From Rhyacophila brunnea (lineage: Eukaryota > Arthropoda > Insecta > Trichoptera > Rhyacophilidae), in NCBI GenBank assembly GCA_022495005.1, contig JAGYXB010001614.1, forward strand, positions 1-64,000: a stretch of DNA of 64,000 nucleotides, read 5' to 3'. The notes under the pieces were generated by a model. The model saw nothing but the letters and a program-made list of their open reading frames with translations. It was not told where the DNA came from and did no database searches. Position numbers and translations under genes: made by a program. Numbering within the stretch: position 1 is the first letter of the stretch; each line of letters begins with the position of its first letter. This document shows positions 22,925 to 34,247 of this stretch, in pieces.

Positions 22925-23719
22925 TGATTGATTAAAATTCACGTTCAAATTAGAAGTAGAGGATCGATCACTATCCTTATGAGGAGGATCAATACAACTC
23001 TCACCGGTATCCCTCTGACACCGCCATCGAGAGTGGAGGGCGTGAGCTGGATAAAGACTGTATCTGATCTGGTCTACAAAACCGCATATGCGGCATGGCA
23101 GGCGATATGGGTGGCCTCCCATAAGAGCCGACAGACTTTTTTTATACTTTCCAAATGTCTCGGTGAGACACATGACGAGGAGACTGATCCCGACCCACTG
23201 GACCAGTCAATTCGTGACTGGCCATGGAAACTTTGCGGCCAAACTGCAGGGGTTTGGTTTGGCAAGACATGGGTCGGGTTGCTCATGTGAACATGACCAG
23301 AAGGACGCAGAGCACGTCCTGTGGGACTGTCTACCTATGGACCCTGAACGAGCGGAGCTGTTTGCCCGGGTTCGACCCCATTCGGGCGTAATAGGACATG
23401 CGGACAAGGTGGCCAAGGCCAATTTTGCGGCCTTTACTAAATTCGCCAGAGTAGTACGGGGAGCAGGACACTCCCGACTCCCCTTGCGATTCTTCAAATT
23501 AATGTCACTCTGATAGTTGCCATATAAACTAACATCATGCATTCGCACTTCAGTGCAAGGTTGCATCACCAGTCCCGTGCGGCTCTGCTCGGGACAAAAC
23601 GAGGGCTTAAATCGTTTGATTTGGCATACGTAAGGGTTATGTTAGGCGGTCGCGTACGACGTGGCTGCATATATAACGGGTGCGGAGGAGGGAGTTTTAC
23701 ACACCATGATTGATTAAAA
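22925..23719 (+). mobile_element. LINE-C copy 1, R1/LOA-like, with 13-bp TSD
   Basis: The element is 22938-23706, flanked by TGATTGATTAAAA at 22925-22937 and 23707-23719. It encodes the extreme C-terminus of an R1/LOA-type retrotransposon. First comes VSDLVYKTAYAAWQAIW, the end of the RNase H-proximal region. After a frameshift near 23190 comes FVTGHGNFAAKL, then a C-x-C-x8-H-x4-C knuckle (from CSCEHDQ to HVLWDC, about 23281-23331), then PERAELFARVRP, to a stop near 23513. The 3' UTR shares CAGTCCCGTGCGGCTC and GCATATAT..ACGGGTG blocks with the copy at 27009. Confidence 0.9.
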
Positions 23720-24639
23720 GGTTTGATATCGACTAGCTCGTATAATAATAAATATATACATACATGCAAAAACGACGTCAAACGCAGCATCTTATGTTAG
23801 ATTAGATAGATAAACAGTTAAATAGGTTACATACATTATTTTTAAATTGTTAAAATTTACAAATCGAGCACCTTATAATATACCTATGTATAGAAGGAGT
23901 GACTAGTAATAAACCACTCTGCAATATTGCTGACAATATTGATTATTTATGAAATACATATATTATATTGTAAAGATAACCAATTTCATATTTTAATATA
24001 AATAAAATATTATATTCCATGAGTCAGGAATATTTTCAACAGCAGTTTAATATCTGTCTGCGAACTTAATTATTTTCCTTTTTATTGCGATTTCAAAAAT
24101 CATCCCCTTTTGATTATCATTGTACACTTCAATGGAACCATTTAAGAAAGTTTTCCAAAGTAAAATTTTACGTAATAAAGACGCCTGAACTAATAATATT
24201 AGACGTGATGTCTACGAGACTAATAAAAACATCACTAAAAGACTTATTATAAAATAATCTTTCAAAGTAAATTTGATAGACGTTTTTTATCATAATATAT
24301 TTTTTTAGTTACTCACTAGTAAGTTATTTATACAATGATTACATACAATATTCATTTTTCAGCTATTACTTTATTTATAATATTCACCATCATCATCATA
24401 TCTTCTCCATTATTATTGGTTCTTAGTTGTCCATTGCCACAAAACAAATTACTTTAGTCTAATAGGTTCGGTTCATGATTGACTTTTAAGTATTTTTATA
24501 TATTTTGATTCTAACTGGATTACAATAATCATACTAATAATTTGTTCAGCGATATGACGTGCTCATTTCAACTTCAAAGTATTTATATTTTGTTTACTCA
24601 CCGATTTATTTATTTTTTGAACACTACAATCAATCTTGA
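23720..24639. other. A+T-rich DNA, nothing recognised
   Basis: A short CATCATCATCAT run near 24388-24399 may be the tail of a vanished LINE. No coding signal. Confidence 0.45.
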
Positions 24640-25268
24640 TAGAGTTGGGTATTTCACAAGAAAATCTCAATCTCAAGATTCGGGATTTCCCGAAATGATG
24701 AAAGTTTCAATTCTCGAGATTCGGGATTTCCAGAAAAAAATTCTCGAGAATTCTTGAAATATCAGGAAATTTTAAAAAAAACTGTAATAACCCTAAAATC
24801 AGTGTAAAAATAGACAAATTCCAAAAAAATATGATTTTTTTATTTATGTAAGAAGACAAACAAAATAGAAGAAGAGAAATAATAATAATTCAAAACATTA
24901 CTTATTAAAATAGAATTTCAAAAAACACAGACTGTCAATCGCTGCATCTGACAATCGCGTACGTTTTCGAGACACAAAATTTCCTGATGTTGCAAAAATT
25001 TCGCTCATTTTGAGTCGACGTTGGCTTAATTGTGTTAAATTCCCCGATCAGTCTTTGAACGTTTTGTGTTTTCTGTCCATTTTTTTCATATAGAAAATCG
25101 TTTTTTCAAAAAACATTTGATAATAAAGAAATCTTGAATCCCGAGGAAAGATTCTCGAGATCCGGGATTTACCGAAATGTTAAAAATTTCAATTCTCGAG
25201 ATTCGGGAATGAAAATCTCGAAAATTTCTCGAGAATTCCCGTCGGGAAATTCCCAAAACCCAACTCTA
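24640..25268. mobile_element. TAGAGTTGGG-terminated MITE, hAT-like
   Basis: It begins TAGAGTTGGG and ends CCCAACTCTA. Both ends are rich in TCTCGAGAATT and ATTCGGGATTTCC motifs, recalling the sub-terminal style of hAT MITE family E. The interior (about 24780-25120) is A+T-rich. The flanks (AATCTTGA, ACTAAGCG) do not match, so the duplication is lost or the ends are slightly off. The two open frames inside are repeat-driven. Confidence 0.65.
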
Positions 25269-25616
25269 ACTAAGCGTACGTATTGCAATAGCGGTTGCCA
25301 AAAATCTAGGATCTCATTATTTATTGATACTGAAATACCGCTTTTGAAAACCCGAAATACCGGTATTTTCAGTATTAAGAAACCAGAAATCAAATATATA
25401 GTTACTAAAAAAGTTATACAATAAATTCTAACTCCATCAAGTAACCTCGGTTGATAGTATTAATATAAATAATATACAATAAATGTTTGGTATTATGTAC
25501 CTACCTATCAAAATATATTATTTTGAATTCAATAAAAATCCAGAAAAACCGGTATTGATGACTTCGGTCGGTATTAAAATCCCTTCCTGCGCATTATGGC
25601 TAACACGCATCTCATT
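25269..25616. other. Possible further MITE with CCGGTATT motifs
   Basis: ATACCGGTATTTTCAGTATT near 25347 and AAAACCGGTATTGATG near 25547 sit about 200 bp apart in partly inverted order. This may be another small DNA element, but the boundaries are not clear. Confidence 0.3.
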
Positions 25617-26032
25617 TTTACAACGTTTTTCTTAACTCGCATTCTTATTTTTCGGTGGTTCTTTGTCCGGTACAAATCTTGCAATCGATTTTTAACTAAC
25701 TTCCCGACTCGACATTTGAAACTTTTAGAATATATCAGAACACGATGCCAATGCATTTTTTTAATACTTTAAGCCATCTTTAAGTAGAATTGAATTCATT
25801 TTCAGTTAATTCTGTTTTGTATGAAAAGATTTCGACACCATTATTGGTTGCTAGGGATTTGGGGTCCTAGCAACTTAATTATTAATATATACGTGCGTTA
25901 CTCAGGAAATCAATATGACATATCAAGTACATTTTTTTAGATCGTTTAAGCTAGTCAAGTCAAGTTTATATTGTTCAACAGAATTTAAAAACGTTGTATA
26001 TAAAAAGTTCTTTTTATCTTGTAATTATTTTT
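25617..26032 (+). mobile_element. MITE-A copy 2
   Basis: Full set of MITE-A landmarks in the forward orientation, with the central GTTGCTAGG..CCTAGCAAC inverted repeat near 25849-25874. The next copy, 0.5 kb downstream, is in the opposite orientation. Confidence 0.8.
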
Positions 26033-26544
26033 TATTAAAATAATACTCGTATATGAAAGATACCATTTAAAGACCGAAGTGCCAATATTTACATAAATAG
26101 CGTTAATTATTAAATTATAACACAACACGTACATAATAATACAATATTATAGTAAAAAGGTAACATTATAATAATAAATTATTACTTTCCGGTCATTTAC
26201 ATAGCCTATTGGCTATATTATATTGTGTTAAACCAAACATAATCAAATTAATTACTTACTGAATAATCTATTATAGAACTGAAGATAATCAAACTAACAC
26301 TCTAGTCTATACTCCGTAGTACAACGTGGTATAAAATGGCAATAGCTCCTACTATTGCTGGGCTAATACATTGTGTATTATGTATGATTAATGACATCGG
26401 GTTGGTTTAGTACCTGATATTATTATTCACAGATGGGGTTAAAATAACAGCACGACTCATTGAGTTATCATAGTACATGTTAGATAAATTCAAAGAGGCG
26501 CGCACTTTTTTTTCTCTTCTTTTTTTTGAAACAATTTTCTAAAT
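26033..26544. other. A+T-rich spacer between inverted MITE-A copies
   Basis: Nothing recognised. Confidence 0.45.
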
Positions 26545-26874
26545 AATTACAAGATAAAAAGAACTTTTTATATACCACGTTTTTAAATTGTCTGTTAAAT
26601 CATATAAACTTGACAATTCTATGTATTAATAATTTAGGAAAAATAAGGTAATTATTTGTCGACAAATCATTTTTTTTTCTATTTTGCAACAAACAAACAA
26701 AATATAGAATACTGAAATGTCATTTTGATTTCCATAGTAACGCACGTATATATTAATAATTTAGCTGCTAGGACCACCACCTTAGCAACCAATTATAGTG
26801 GATTGGATTATGGATTTCTTCCCAAATAACTTTTCATACAAAACAGAATTAACCGAAAATGAATTCAATTATAC

Positions 26875-28035
26875 TTAAGGTTGTACCTCAGTTGAGGCAC
26901 GGTCTAAAAAGATCGTGGCTAGGAAATGCGCGGATTGCGGGTCGCGGGTGCAAATGACGCATGCCAAACGAAATATAATTTATCATATAAATCCAACATA
27001 TGTTATGTTACGTCCAAATTTGAGGATCGATCACTCTCCTATTGATGGGGATCAGCACAACACTCGCTGGTGTCCATCTGATACCACCGCAGAGATCCGA
27101 GGACGTTCCTTACAGGAAGACTGTAAGTGACATCGTGTACAAGACCGCATTTGCGGCATGGCAGGCGAGGTGGACCGCCTCCCCCAAGGGGCGGCATAGT
27201 TACCGTTTTTTTCCAGACGTATTCTGCAGGCACCAAACTAGAAGACTCCAACCTTAGCACTGGATTAGCCAGTTCGTCACCGGCCATGGCAACTTCGCCG
27301 CCAGACTCCACAAGTTTGGCTTGATAGTAGATGGGCCGGGTTGTACCTGCGGGCATGACCACCAAGATGTTGAACACATCCTCTGGGATTGTCCGCTTAT
27401 GGAACTCGAACGTGCGGAGCTTTTTGCCAGGGTCCGTCCTCACATGGGCTCAATTGGTCATGGAGATCTGATAGCAACCGAGGCCAACTTTGCGGCATTC
27501 GAGAAATTTGCAGCGTCGTATGGGGAGCGGGATAGTCCCGACTGTAGACTCATCCATTTCAATTCGTGACACTCAGTTTGCGGGTACACAAAGCGCTTAA
27601 CGTCAGCGGACAGTAGAGCCAAAAAACAAAAATTTTCTTTCTTAACTTTCTTCTTTAAGCACTACGGTGCATGGTTGCAGCATCAGTCCCGTGCGGCTCC
27701 ATCTCGGGACGGAATGAGCACTTAAAATCACTTCTTTCAGACACGTTTTAAGCGTCATAGAAAGCGGCCGTGCATATATGACGGGTGGTGGTGGACACTA
27801 TTTGTTCTATTAGTAACAATTATAATATATTCATTCACATGTTTTCTTTTTAAAGTAAATGGGTAACGTTTTTAGTCATCTTTACACGATTTAAGAATTA
27901 ATACGACCGTCGCCATCACGAAACAAAGTGACGTGTTTCCAGCTCGACGTTTTCTCTCAGAATGCGAGCGAGTACAAAATTTCGTCGCGCCTATAGTTGA
28001 AAATTATTTACCGTTTCACTGATACATCACCTTAA
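26875..28035 (-). mobile_element. TTAA element family B, split by LINE-C
   Basis: TTAA lies at 26875-26878 and 28032-28035. The two outer parts (26879 to about 27008, and about 27816 to 28031) together match the uninterrupted 295-bp copy at 34619-34913, in opposite orientation relative to the window. Shared blocks are ACCTCAGTTGAGG, GAACGAAATATAATTT (here AAACGAAATATAATTT), AAATGGGTAACGTTTTTAGT and TTTACCGTTTCACTG (TTTGCCGTTTCACTG in the other copy). Confidence 0.85.
27009..27815 (+). mobile_element. LINE-C copy 2, R1/LOA-like
   Basis: This starts within a few bases of the same 5' point as the copy at 22938. It reads TVSDIVYKTAFAAWQARW, one in-frame TAG at 27255-27257, then WISQFVTGHGNFAARLHKF, a C-x-C-x8-H-x4-C knuckle (from CTCGHDH to HILWDC, about 27343-27393) and LERAELFARVRP, to a stop at 27567-27569. 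Apart from that one stop the frame is intact. The 3' UTR ends near 27800-27815. It lies inside family B. The exact target duplication is not resolvable by eye. Confidence 0.88.
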
Positions 28036-28208
28036 AGATGGCTAAAAGTATTAAAAGAATGCATTGACATCGTGTTCTGATATATTCTAAAAGTTTCAAA
28101 TGTCTAGCTAGTCGGTATGTTGGGTAAAACCGTTTGCAAGATTTGTACTGGATAAACAACCACCGGACAAACAAGAATACGAGCTAAGAAAAACGTGGTA
28201 AAATCGAT

Positions 28209-28595
28209 AATCAATAAAATGTCCAAAGTCAACTTCTCCAGAAATAAGTCGACGATACACACATTTGAATCTGAAAGGTTAGTTTTTATTTTTAGTATCA
28301 TTAACAAATAGGTTAGTTTTTTGCAAGAAGATTGTATATAAACTCTAATGGATTTAAATAAAAATTCCATCAAGTACCATCGGTCCATAGTGTTAATAAT
28401 ATTAAGATTGTATATGTTGGAGCATCACAGAAAAATTAAATTATACTGAATCTGTAAGTACCGATAATGTATGTTTGAAACTTTTACCAATATTAGTTTA
28501 GTATTTTTTTTTAAGAAATAACAAAACAAACTAAAATGGACAGATTATGGCTTCGTTAATGAGTTGAGGTAGAAACCATTACTTACTTACTACTG
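28209..28595. other. A+T-rich DNA, nothing recognised
   Basis: The 94-codon minus frame (28104-28388) starts inside MITE-A and has no domain I recognise. Confidence 0.45.
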
Positions 28596-28755
28596 ACTTA
28601 CTGTCACGCCCAACATTGGGGAATAAGACAAGCACAAGGTCGCGCAATTTCCATCAGTCTATCGCCACGTCTCACGACTCATTCCATGTAAGACCTGCAG
28701 CGTGCGTATATTGCTTTTGTAGCACCGGGTGACGAAGGGTGGCATATTGTAATAT
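28596..28755 (-). mobile_element. LINE-G, C-terminal scrap
   Basis: Reverse-complement match to 63598-63790, including the blocks equivalent to LRAAGLTWRE and LCPNAGS. More degraded than that copy, with in-frame stops. Confidence 0.7.
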
Positions 28756-29689
28756 ATCTAGAAAGTATAGTAAAATAATCATAAGCAAGAGTACCTACTA
28801 ATAATAAACCCATAAATCAATTGCTCATTTTATAACTTTACTGTATCTAGTAAAATATTCTCAGCTTATTATTAAGAAGTTTTAAATGTTTTAAATAATA
28901 TATTTTTATTATTACTTTCAAACACGTCTAAAGACACTTTTGTCATCTGCGTGTCTAGTAATTACTCTGTGACTAAGAGTAAAGTTCATATTGTTTCAAT
29001 TACCTGTTACACTCCCCCTTAACAAATACAAGAGTAATGCTTGAGTGTTTTGGTTTGGTTTTGAATTCCGTACCTAAATCACATGGTGTTTTCTCATCGT
29101 GTGTTTGATCCCATAAAAAAGACCTAATGTGTTGGGCGAATGACTAACAACAATATCTAGAAAAGTATAAAAATATAACTTTCTTATAGCCTTATATTTG
29201 AAAATGGTACAAAAATAAAGGCTAATGATTAAACTGTCTGCAAATCATTTCGTATTGCATATTGATTTATAGCAAACATTACAATAGTATCGTCCATGCC
29301 TCTTAAACATCACAAGATATTCTAAACAATGTGTATTTCAGTTCTAAGTACATACCTACATAATTATTTATTTTGTATGTATTTGTAATCAGCCTATCAA
29401 AAACCAAGCGTTAACAGTGTGCTTTATTTATAATATTTAGATTTCAATTTCAATTCTTATTTTCAATTTATTTATTTTTTAACATTTTGTGGACATTACA
29501 AAAAATTATAAGTTTTAGATGTTCACAACAGGACATTTACAAACAAAGAAATATAAAACAGTATTACATAAAAAAAGAGATAGATCAGTTATAGAGATAG
29601 ATAGTAAATGTTATTAAACAGTAGAAATGTGTAAATACAAGGAAGTACACCGGATAAGTTAAGCAGACCTTATTTTAAGAATCTATAAA
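28756..29689. other. A+T-rich DNA, nothing recognised
   Basis: 29450-29690 precedes the LINE-H fragment on its 3' side and may be its untranslated tail. Confidence 0.4.
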
Positions 29690-29900
29690 ACAACGTCCAC
29701 ACAAACTCATCCTCACGTAGGTGGAATATATCAACACCCGAAGCAATTTCGTTGAACATAGTTATCGCCCTCCCAATTGGCATTACCAGTGGCAGGTTGG
29801 TTCCTCACCTTGGGAAAATAAACAACTGATGGTCTCTATTTCTAAGATAGTTATCAGGGACACACATGTCAACACTGCCTAGAATGGCAGAGTTCAGATA
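29690..29900 (-). mobile_element. LINE-H, Jockey/CR1-like C-terminal scrap
   Basis: The minus strand reads NYLRNRDHQLFIFPR, a stop, then GTNLPLVMPIGRAITMFNE and VDIFHLREDEF. This is the C-terminal signature of Jockey/CR1-like reverse transcriptases (N-x-R-x-R ... F-x-x-P, then a basic N-rich helix and a D-x-F motif). The internal stop shows decay. Confidence 0.7.
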
Positions 29901-29959
29901 TATGAATAATCATAAAAAACGCGTATGTACTTACTACTTAAGTGCATATTACTTTTTTC

Positions 29960-30210
29960 GACCATGTCCGATCTTGATCCTGATCACCTGAAGATCATAA
30001 TATGGCCCTCTACAGAGTGGAGGTTTGTATTAACAGTTTTTTTATGAGGAATGGATGTCAGTCATTTGCTCAACCTATTAGGTCTATACTCTGACTCATA
30101 CACAAATTGAAAAATAATATTATTATGTTAGTACTTGCCAGACCCAGGATTCGAACCTGGGACCCACGACGCTATAGGCCGACGCTTAAGTCGCGCGGCC
30201 ATCGTGGGTA
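29960..30210 (-). repeat. tRNA-derived SINE (Ser/Leu-like), best head
   Basis: The minus strand starts ACCCACGATGGCCGCGCG, has a TTAAGCG A-box region, GTCGTGGGTCCCAGG, and a perfect B box, GGTTCGAATCC (30147-30157). A body ending in GATCATAT..GGACATGGTC follows. The head resembles a tRNA-Ser/Leu (GATGGCCGnGnGnnTTAAG), but the acceptor stem and a normal variable arm are lacking, so it is not a tRNA gene. Confidence 0.8.
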
Positions 30211-31527
30211 CGTAATATTGAAAATACCTACCAAATTTATGGCACATATAAATTATTGCTTATAGCTGACATAGTATATGTTTATATTTCAATGCATCAA
30301 CGTACAGAATATTATATTTTGTTCTGTTTCTACTGATTCAACAAAGCATAACACATTTTAATTCTAAAACTACATATGACTTATTATTATATAAATATAA
30401 CAAACACTTCTAGGCATTGTATTCTAAAATATGTGAACTATTATACTAGTGTGGGTACGTACCCATTTTATACATTTTTCTCGAGAGAATATTTCTGCAG
30501 ATACTGTAATAAAAACTGATTTCTTTCCTAATCAATATGTATCAGTGTGGTCAGTTAGTTGTTCTTTATTCCCTTTATTTATATAAACTGCAGTGTACAG
30601 TATACTTGATACAGTGTTTACTTTATATAGATGAAGTATGGATTCATTGTTATCTATTGTTATCTTCAGCTTCATCGGATGGTTTTAAATAAGAATAAAA
30701 TATTTCTGCTACTACTAAAATTACAATGCAATTATTCTGTCATTTTTTTTTAATGTTCAAATATGATATGGTTATAATGGAAGTATAGGTTATTAAATAA
30801 GTGGTACTATAGATTTTTAAAACGACAAAACAGCCATTTTTTTATTCCCACCAAAATTGATATTTGTGTTCAGTATTGTTTGGCGAATTCTGACAAATTC
30901 TTAAAATTTATCTATTCGTCTACCATCTACTGATTTTTTTTTACTTTTGACCTTAAATGGTTTTTTGCACCCCTGTGGGTGCACACCCTACTTTTGGCTT
31001 ATTGGCAATTTCTAAAGCTTTTAAACTTTTAAAACTTACAAACACGTAAGCCGGCCGTCACATCTAAACTCATCTCGTCTGCAACATGTCGAATACGTCG
31101 ATGTGACGTCATCGTTATTCACAAAATATACGTTGCCAAATGGAACTCCGCACATTGGTGGAATGCGACATTTTATTTTGAAAAAAACATCCAGTGTTGC
31201 TAGCAACAAATCGTATGCCTCTCAGGCTGCAAGTCGAAGCCGCCAGTATTGCGGTTACTCATACGCACACGCTACAAATTGGTCATTCCATTCCTGTCGA
31301 AGCTTACCGTTCGAAGTTAAATGTACGAGCTGGCTAGATTGTAAATATAGTGAAAAACAAATGATAAAGGATAAAATAAACTTCTATATCAAAATACCTA
31401 TCTTTTATTTTTACCAGGTTTAACTAATACAATATCTAAAGTGACGCTGTTACTGATCAATAGAATTTAATGACCTCAGTTCCCCGTTAATATATGCCTA
31501 ATGTTTTATTTGCTGGTTCTTCATCAT
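30211..31527. other. Intergenic DNA with GC-richer block and X-box-like palindrome
   Basis: TGCACCC at 30967-30973 pairs with GGGTGCA at 30978-30984. 31040-31350 is less A+T-rich. It contains the palindrome GTTGCTAGCAAC (31196-31207) and a block (CTGCAACATGTC, ATTCACAAAA) also found at 53118-53165. The 106-codon frame at 31103-31423 is probably part of that repeat, not a gene. Confidence 0.35.
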
Positions 31528-32012
31528 TGGTTGGGCCAAATATGGTGGCCGTTATCCCTTATTTCCCCACCTACCTCACATACTTATTTATTATTGTCAC
31601 AAGACCAAGTCACCGGCAGTTACGGGTCATGAATCGTCCGTGATTGCAAATAACATTCAGTTATCTCAAGACAACTGGTGCTTGTAGTTTATAACCACAG
31701 TTAATTGCTTAATTTAATGATACAGACTGATTCAGAAGTTGTTCATGGGTCACGGCCGGGTCAGCTTGATTTAGTGTGACCGTCGCCTAAGCGATCCTGG
31801 CAAGCCTTGATATCGGCTTTCGTCATTCATACAACCTATCATCATCATTCATCAACCTCATATATCATCCATCAACAGTGTACCGTCAAGTGCCGCGCAC
31901 CGGGTAACCCAACAAACAATACCGCGCGAGTGATTGTGCAACCAGACCACGGAGCCATCATCAACATCATAGAAGGTCAATGTCTGGCATCTTGTTAAAA
32001 CCCCTCCCTCCA
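31528..32012 (-). repeat. Repeat X, longest copy
   Basis: The minus strand runs from AACAAGATGCCAGACATTGA through GGCTCCGTGGTCTGGTTGCA and GGGTTACCCGGTG to TTTGGCCCAACC, about 480 bp. It is the most complete of the five copies and the best reference for the family. It abuts the 3' tail of LINE-F at 32040. Confidence 0.7.
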
Positions 32013-32039
32013 GATCCGGAATCAACCAGCATCACCTTC

Positions 32040-32700
32040 AAATTACTTCTTCTTCTTCGGCCATATCTGCCTCTAAGTTGGAGCATATTGACACCACGCG
32101 GCGCCTCCATGAATCCCTATCGCTCGCCAGTCTTCTTGCTTCATTACAGGTCAAACCAGCATCGCGTAACTCTGCCGTATACACTCTATAGATAGTATTT
32201 AGCGGCCTTCCAGGACGCCGGAATCCGGTCGGCTTGAAGTACAGGAAGCCAGGTTGAGGTTCTCATCTGGCATCCGCAGCAGGTGGCGAGCCAGGTCCAA
32301 CGTCACCTCTTCACTGTCAGTGTGTTGAGAGGCTACTTGGTGCGTTCTCTTATTTTCTCGTTGCTCCTAAAGTCATACCACCGCAAACCCAGTATCCGTC
32401 GTAAACATCTGTTTTCAAAGCTCAGTATACGGTAGCTCTGAGCGTTCGTAAGGTACCATAACTCACTACCGTAAAAGTCAGAATGCAAGCGTCGAATAGG
32501 CGGCATTTGGTTTTCACCGAGTACAATCGTGAGTCTCAGATACTCCGCATCGACTTGAATATTGCTCCAGCCTTTCAGCAGTCCATTCGGATTGCGAGCT
32601 CTTTCTGCAAAATGCCATCTCCGGTGATGTATACCCCCAGGTACTTGAAGCTGTCAAAGCTCTCGATGTTTTTTTGTCCGTCGCTAATCAGAGAGATAGG
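32040..32700 (-). mobile_element. LINE-F, RTE-like RT C-terminal fragment
   Basis: The minus strand encodes ESFDSFKYLGVYITGDG, ELAIRMDC, SVKTKCRLFDACILTF, RRILGLRWYDF-like residues, LDLARHLLRMPDEN, then PGRPLNTIYRVYTAELRDAG and ASDRDSWRRRVV. It ends with a GAAGAAGAAG tail (CTTCTTCTTC at 32047 on the plus strand). The order is typical of an RTE-like reverse transcriptase from thumb to C-terminus. Several frameshifts and stops make it a pseudogene. Confidence 0.85.
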
Positions 32701-32728
32701 CGGGGATACTTATCTCTATTCTACACCC

Positions 32729-32925
32729 TCAGTGGCCGCGTGGCTTAAACGTCCCAGGTTAGGAAAGTACAAATATTGTTTTTCAATATATGTATGAGTC
32801 AGAGTATGGACCTAATAGGTTGAGCAAGTGGCTGACATCCATTTCTCGTAAAAACAAAATCTGTTAATACAAACTTCCATTCTGTGGAGGCCCGTATGAT
32901 CCTATTAGGTTCGGACATGGTCGAA
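32729..32925 (+). repeat. tRNA-derived SINE (Ser/Leu-like), head-deleted copy
   Basis: It starts AGTGGCCGCGTGGCTTAAAC, then jumps from ACG to TCCCAGG. Relative to 37906-38135 most of the anticodon-arm part and the B box are lost. The body (TTTTTCAATATATGTATGAG, TGGAGGCCC, GGACATGGTCG) is well preserved. Confidence 0.75.
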
Positions 32926-33589
32926 AGAGAGAAAGAATCAGAGGGAAATCTGGATCAGGACAGGTGCTATTACACAAAACGTTGGTTTTCTTCGCGTTGA
33001 TTTTCAAACCAACGCAAGATGATTGTTGTTATTCTCAAGAGACAATCGACAGGTTGCACAACAACTCAAATTACAGTCTACTGCAAAAAGGGCCACCAGT
33101 CATATTTCAAAATATGTTAGCATTGTAAGTGTTTTAAAATTAGCATGCTATAAAATTTAAATCGATTCATCAGATTGTTTCGCCAAGCAAACGAGCACAG
33201 CTGACGTCTACACGCTATTATTATTTGTTCAGAAATTTTCGGCATAATTCGTACGAAGCGCAAATTAATTTCGTCTTAAGCCGACTCAAATCAGTTTTCC
33301 ATAAATTGAAATTTAATTGTTTGCCGCCGCTTAGAGAATTCCTAATACAGCAATTTCTCGAATATCCGTGCCGTCAATGTTGGAAGAAATGGCACGAATA
33401 ATAGACAATCACAAAATTTTACAATAATTACTGTAAATACTTTTTTTAAAAGTTATACCTACTTGTCTTCTTATGGGGCGAGAGTGAAATTTAGATCTGC
33501 GCGCACACACCGTTACAATAGTATGAAAATAGCTGCGAATTAGTCAGCTGTATAAAAACGTTAATTTGATAGTAGAATAAAATTGTTCC

Positions 33590-33603
33590 GTTGCCTAGGC
33601 AAC
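33590..33603. promoter_or_regulatory. RFX X-box-like palindrome
   Basis: GTTGCCTAGGCAAC is a perfect 14-bp palindrome that fits the RFX X-box consensus (RYYNYY, 1-3 spacer bases, RRNRAC). X-boxes near promoters drive ciliary genes in animals. No adjacent gene was identified, so function is inferred from the motif alone. Confidence 0.4.
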
Positions 33604-34055
33604 GAATTTATTATTTTCGGCCATTTGCAATTCCTTACGTAAACAAACGATTAAACGTCAGAGTGACAGTTGTTACTTTAAAAATAAAAGCAACGAGAAA
33701 TAACAAGATAAAAGAGCTAGTCGAAGAATCAAGGTTATCAAAATTATCATAGACTTGCATATTTTGTTCTTTTGAATATTGGAAGCGATTTAACCGAACA
33801 ATAAACTTGAAATTGCACAAGTATACCTAAAAAGGATTACCTAACAATAAAAATAATACTTACTACTTTCACCACCATTCCGCGAATTTATGGAACTCCC
33901 CTCGTATATTATTATTGTTAGTATCCAGGTATGTATTAATTAACTCCTTTAATATAAGGAACCTGATTATAAAACCTGATTATAATTTTTTTTTATTCAG
34001 TTTCTATAACGCCATTGGCTCGTATTAAAACCTCCCCTTTGTTAATATAATGGGC

Positions 34056-34247
34056 CTATAATATATTATCTTCAATGTACGAGTACGTCAATACTGCCAT
34101 ATCTCTAAAACCTCCAGTTTTCTTATTGTCCGTTCCTTTTACGTCCAGGCTTTGACTCGAAGAAATGAAGACTGACTCTGACTTAGAAGAAATATTTAAT
34201 TTTTTCAAAAGTGCTTCCTGCCATCTTAATCCAGATCTTGATCTCAT
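34056..34247 (-). CDS. Unidentified 63-codon frame, coding-like composition
   Basis: The minus frame begins MRSRSGLRWQEALLKKL and continues with SESVFISSSQSLDVKG and GGFRDMAVLTYSYIED. The amino-acid mix is balanced, unlike the Phe/Ile/Leu-rich noise frames. An in-frame stop lies two codons upstream of the ATG. No domain is recognised. It could be a host exon, an old transposon piece or chance. Confidence 0.25.
   Translation of the reverse strand: MRSRSGLRWQEALLKKLNISSKSESVFISSSQSLDVKGTDNKKTGGFRDMAVLTYSYIEDNIL

Larger units (their letters stand above)
26545..28208 (-). mobile_element. MITE-A copy 3, interrupted by nested elements
   Basis: Reverse-oriented MITE-A: the right part is 26545-26874 and the left part 28036-28208. 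Between them a TTAA element of family B is inserted at the MITE's own TTAA, in the block that reads CATCTTTAAGTAGAATTG in uninterrupted copies. Family B is in turn split by LINE-C. Insertion order is therefore MITE-A first, then family B, then LINE-C. Confidence 0.85.

Noticed and set aside
23074..23569. Minus-strand frames of 70 and 120 codons opposite LINE-C
   Set aside because: Antisense shadows of the LINE-C coding sequence; the plus frame holds the CCHC knuckle.
30130..30212. Possible tRNA-Ser/Leu gene on the minus strand
   Set aside because: The head is continuous with the SINE body, has several sister copies in the window and lacks a closed acceptor stem.
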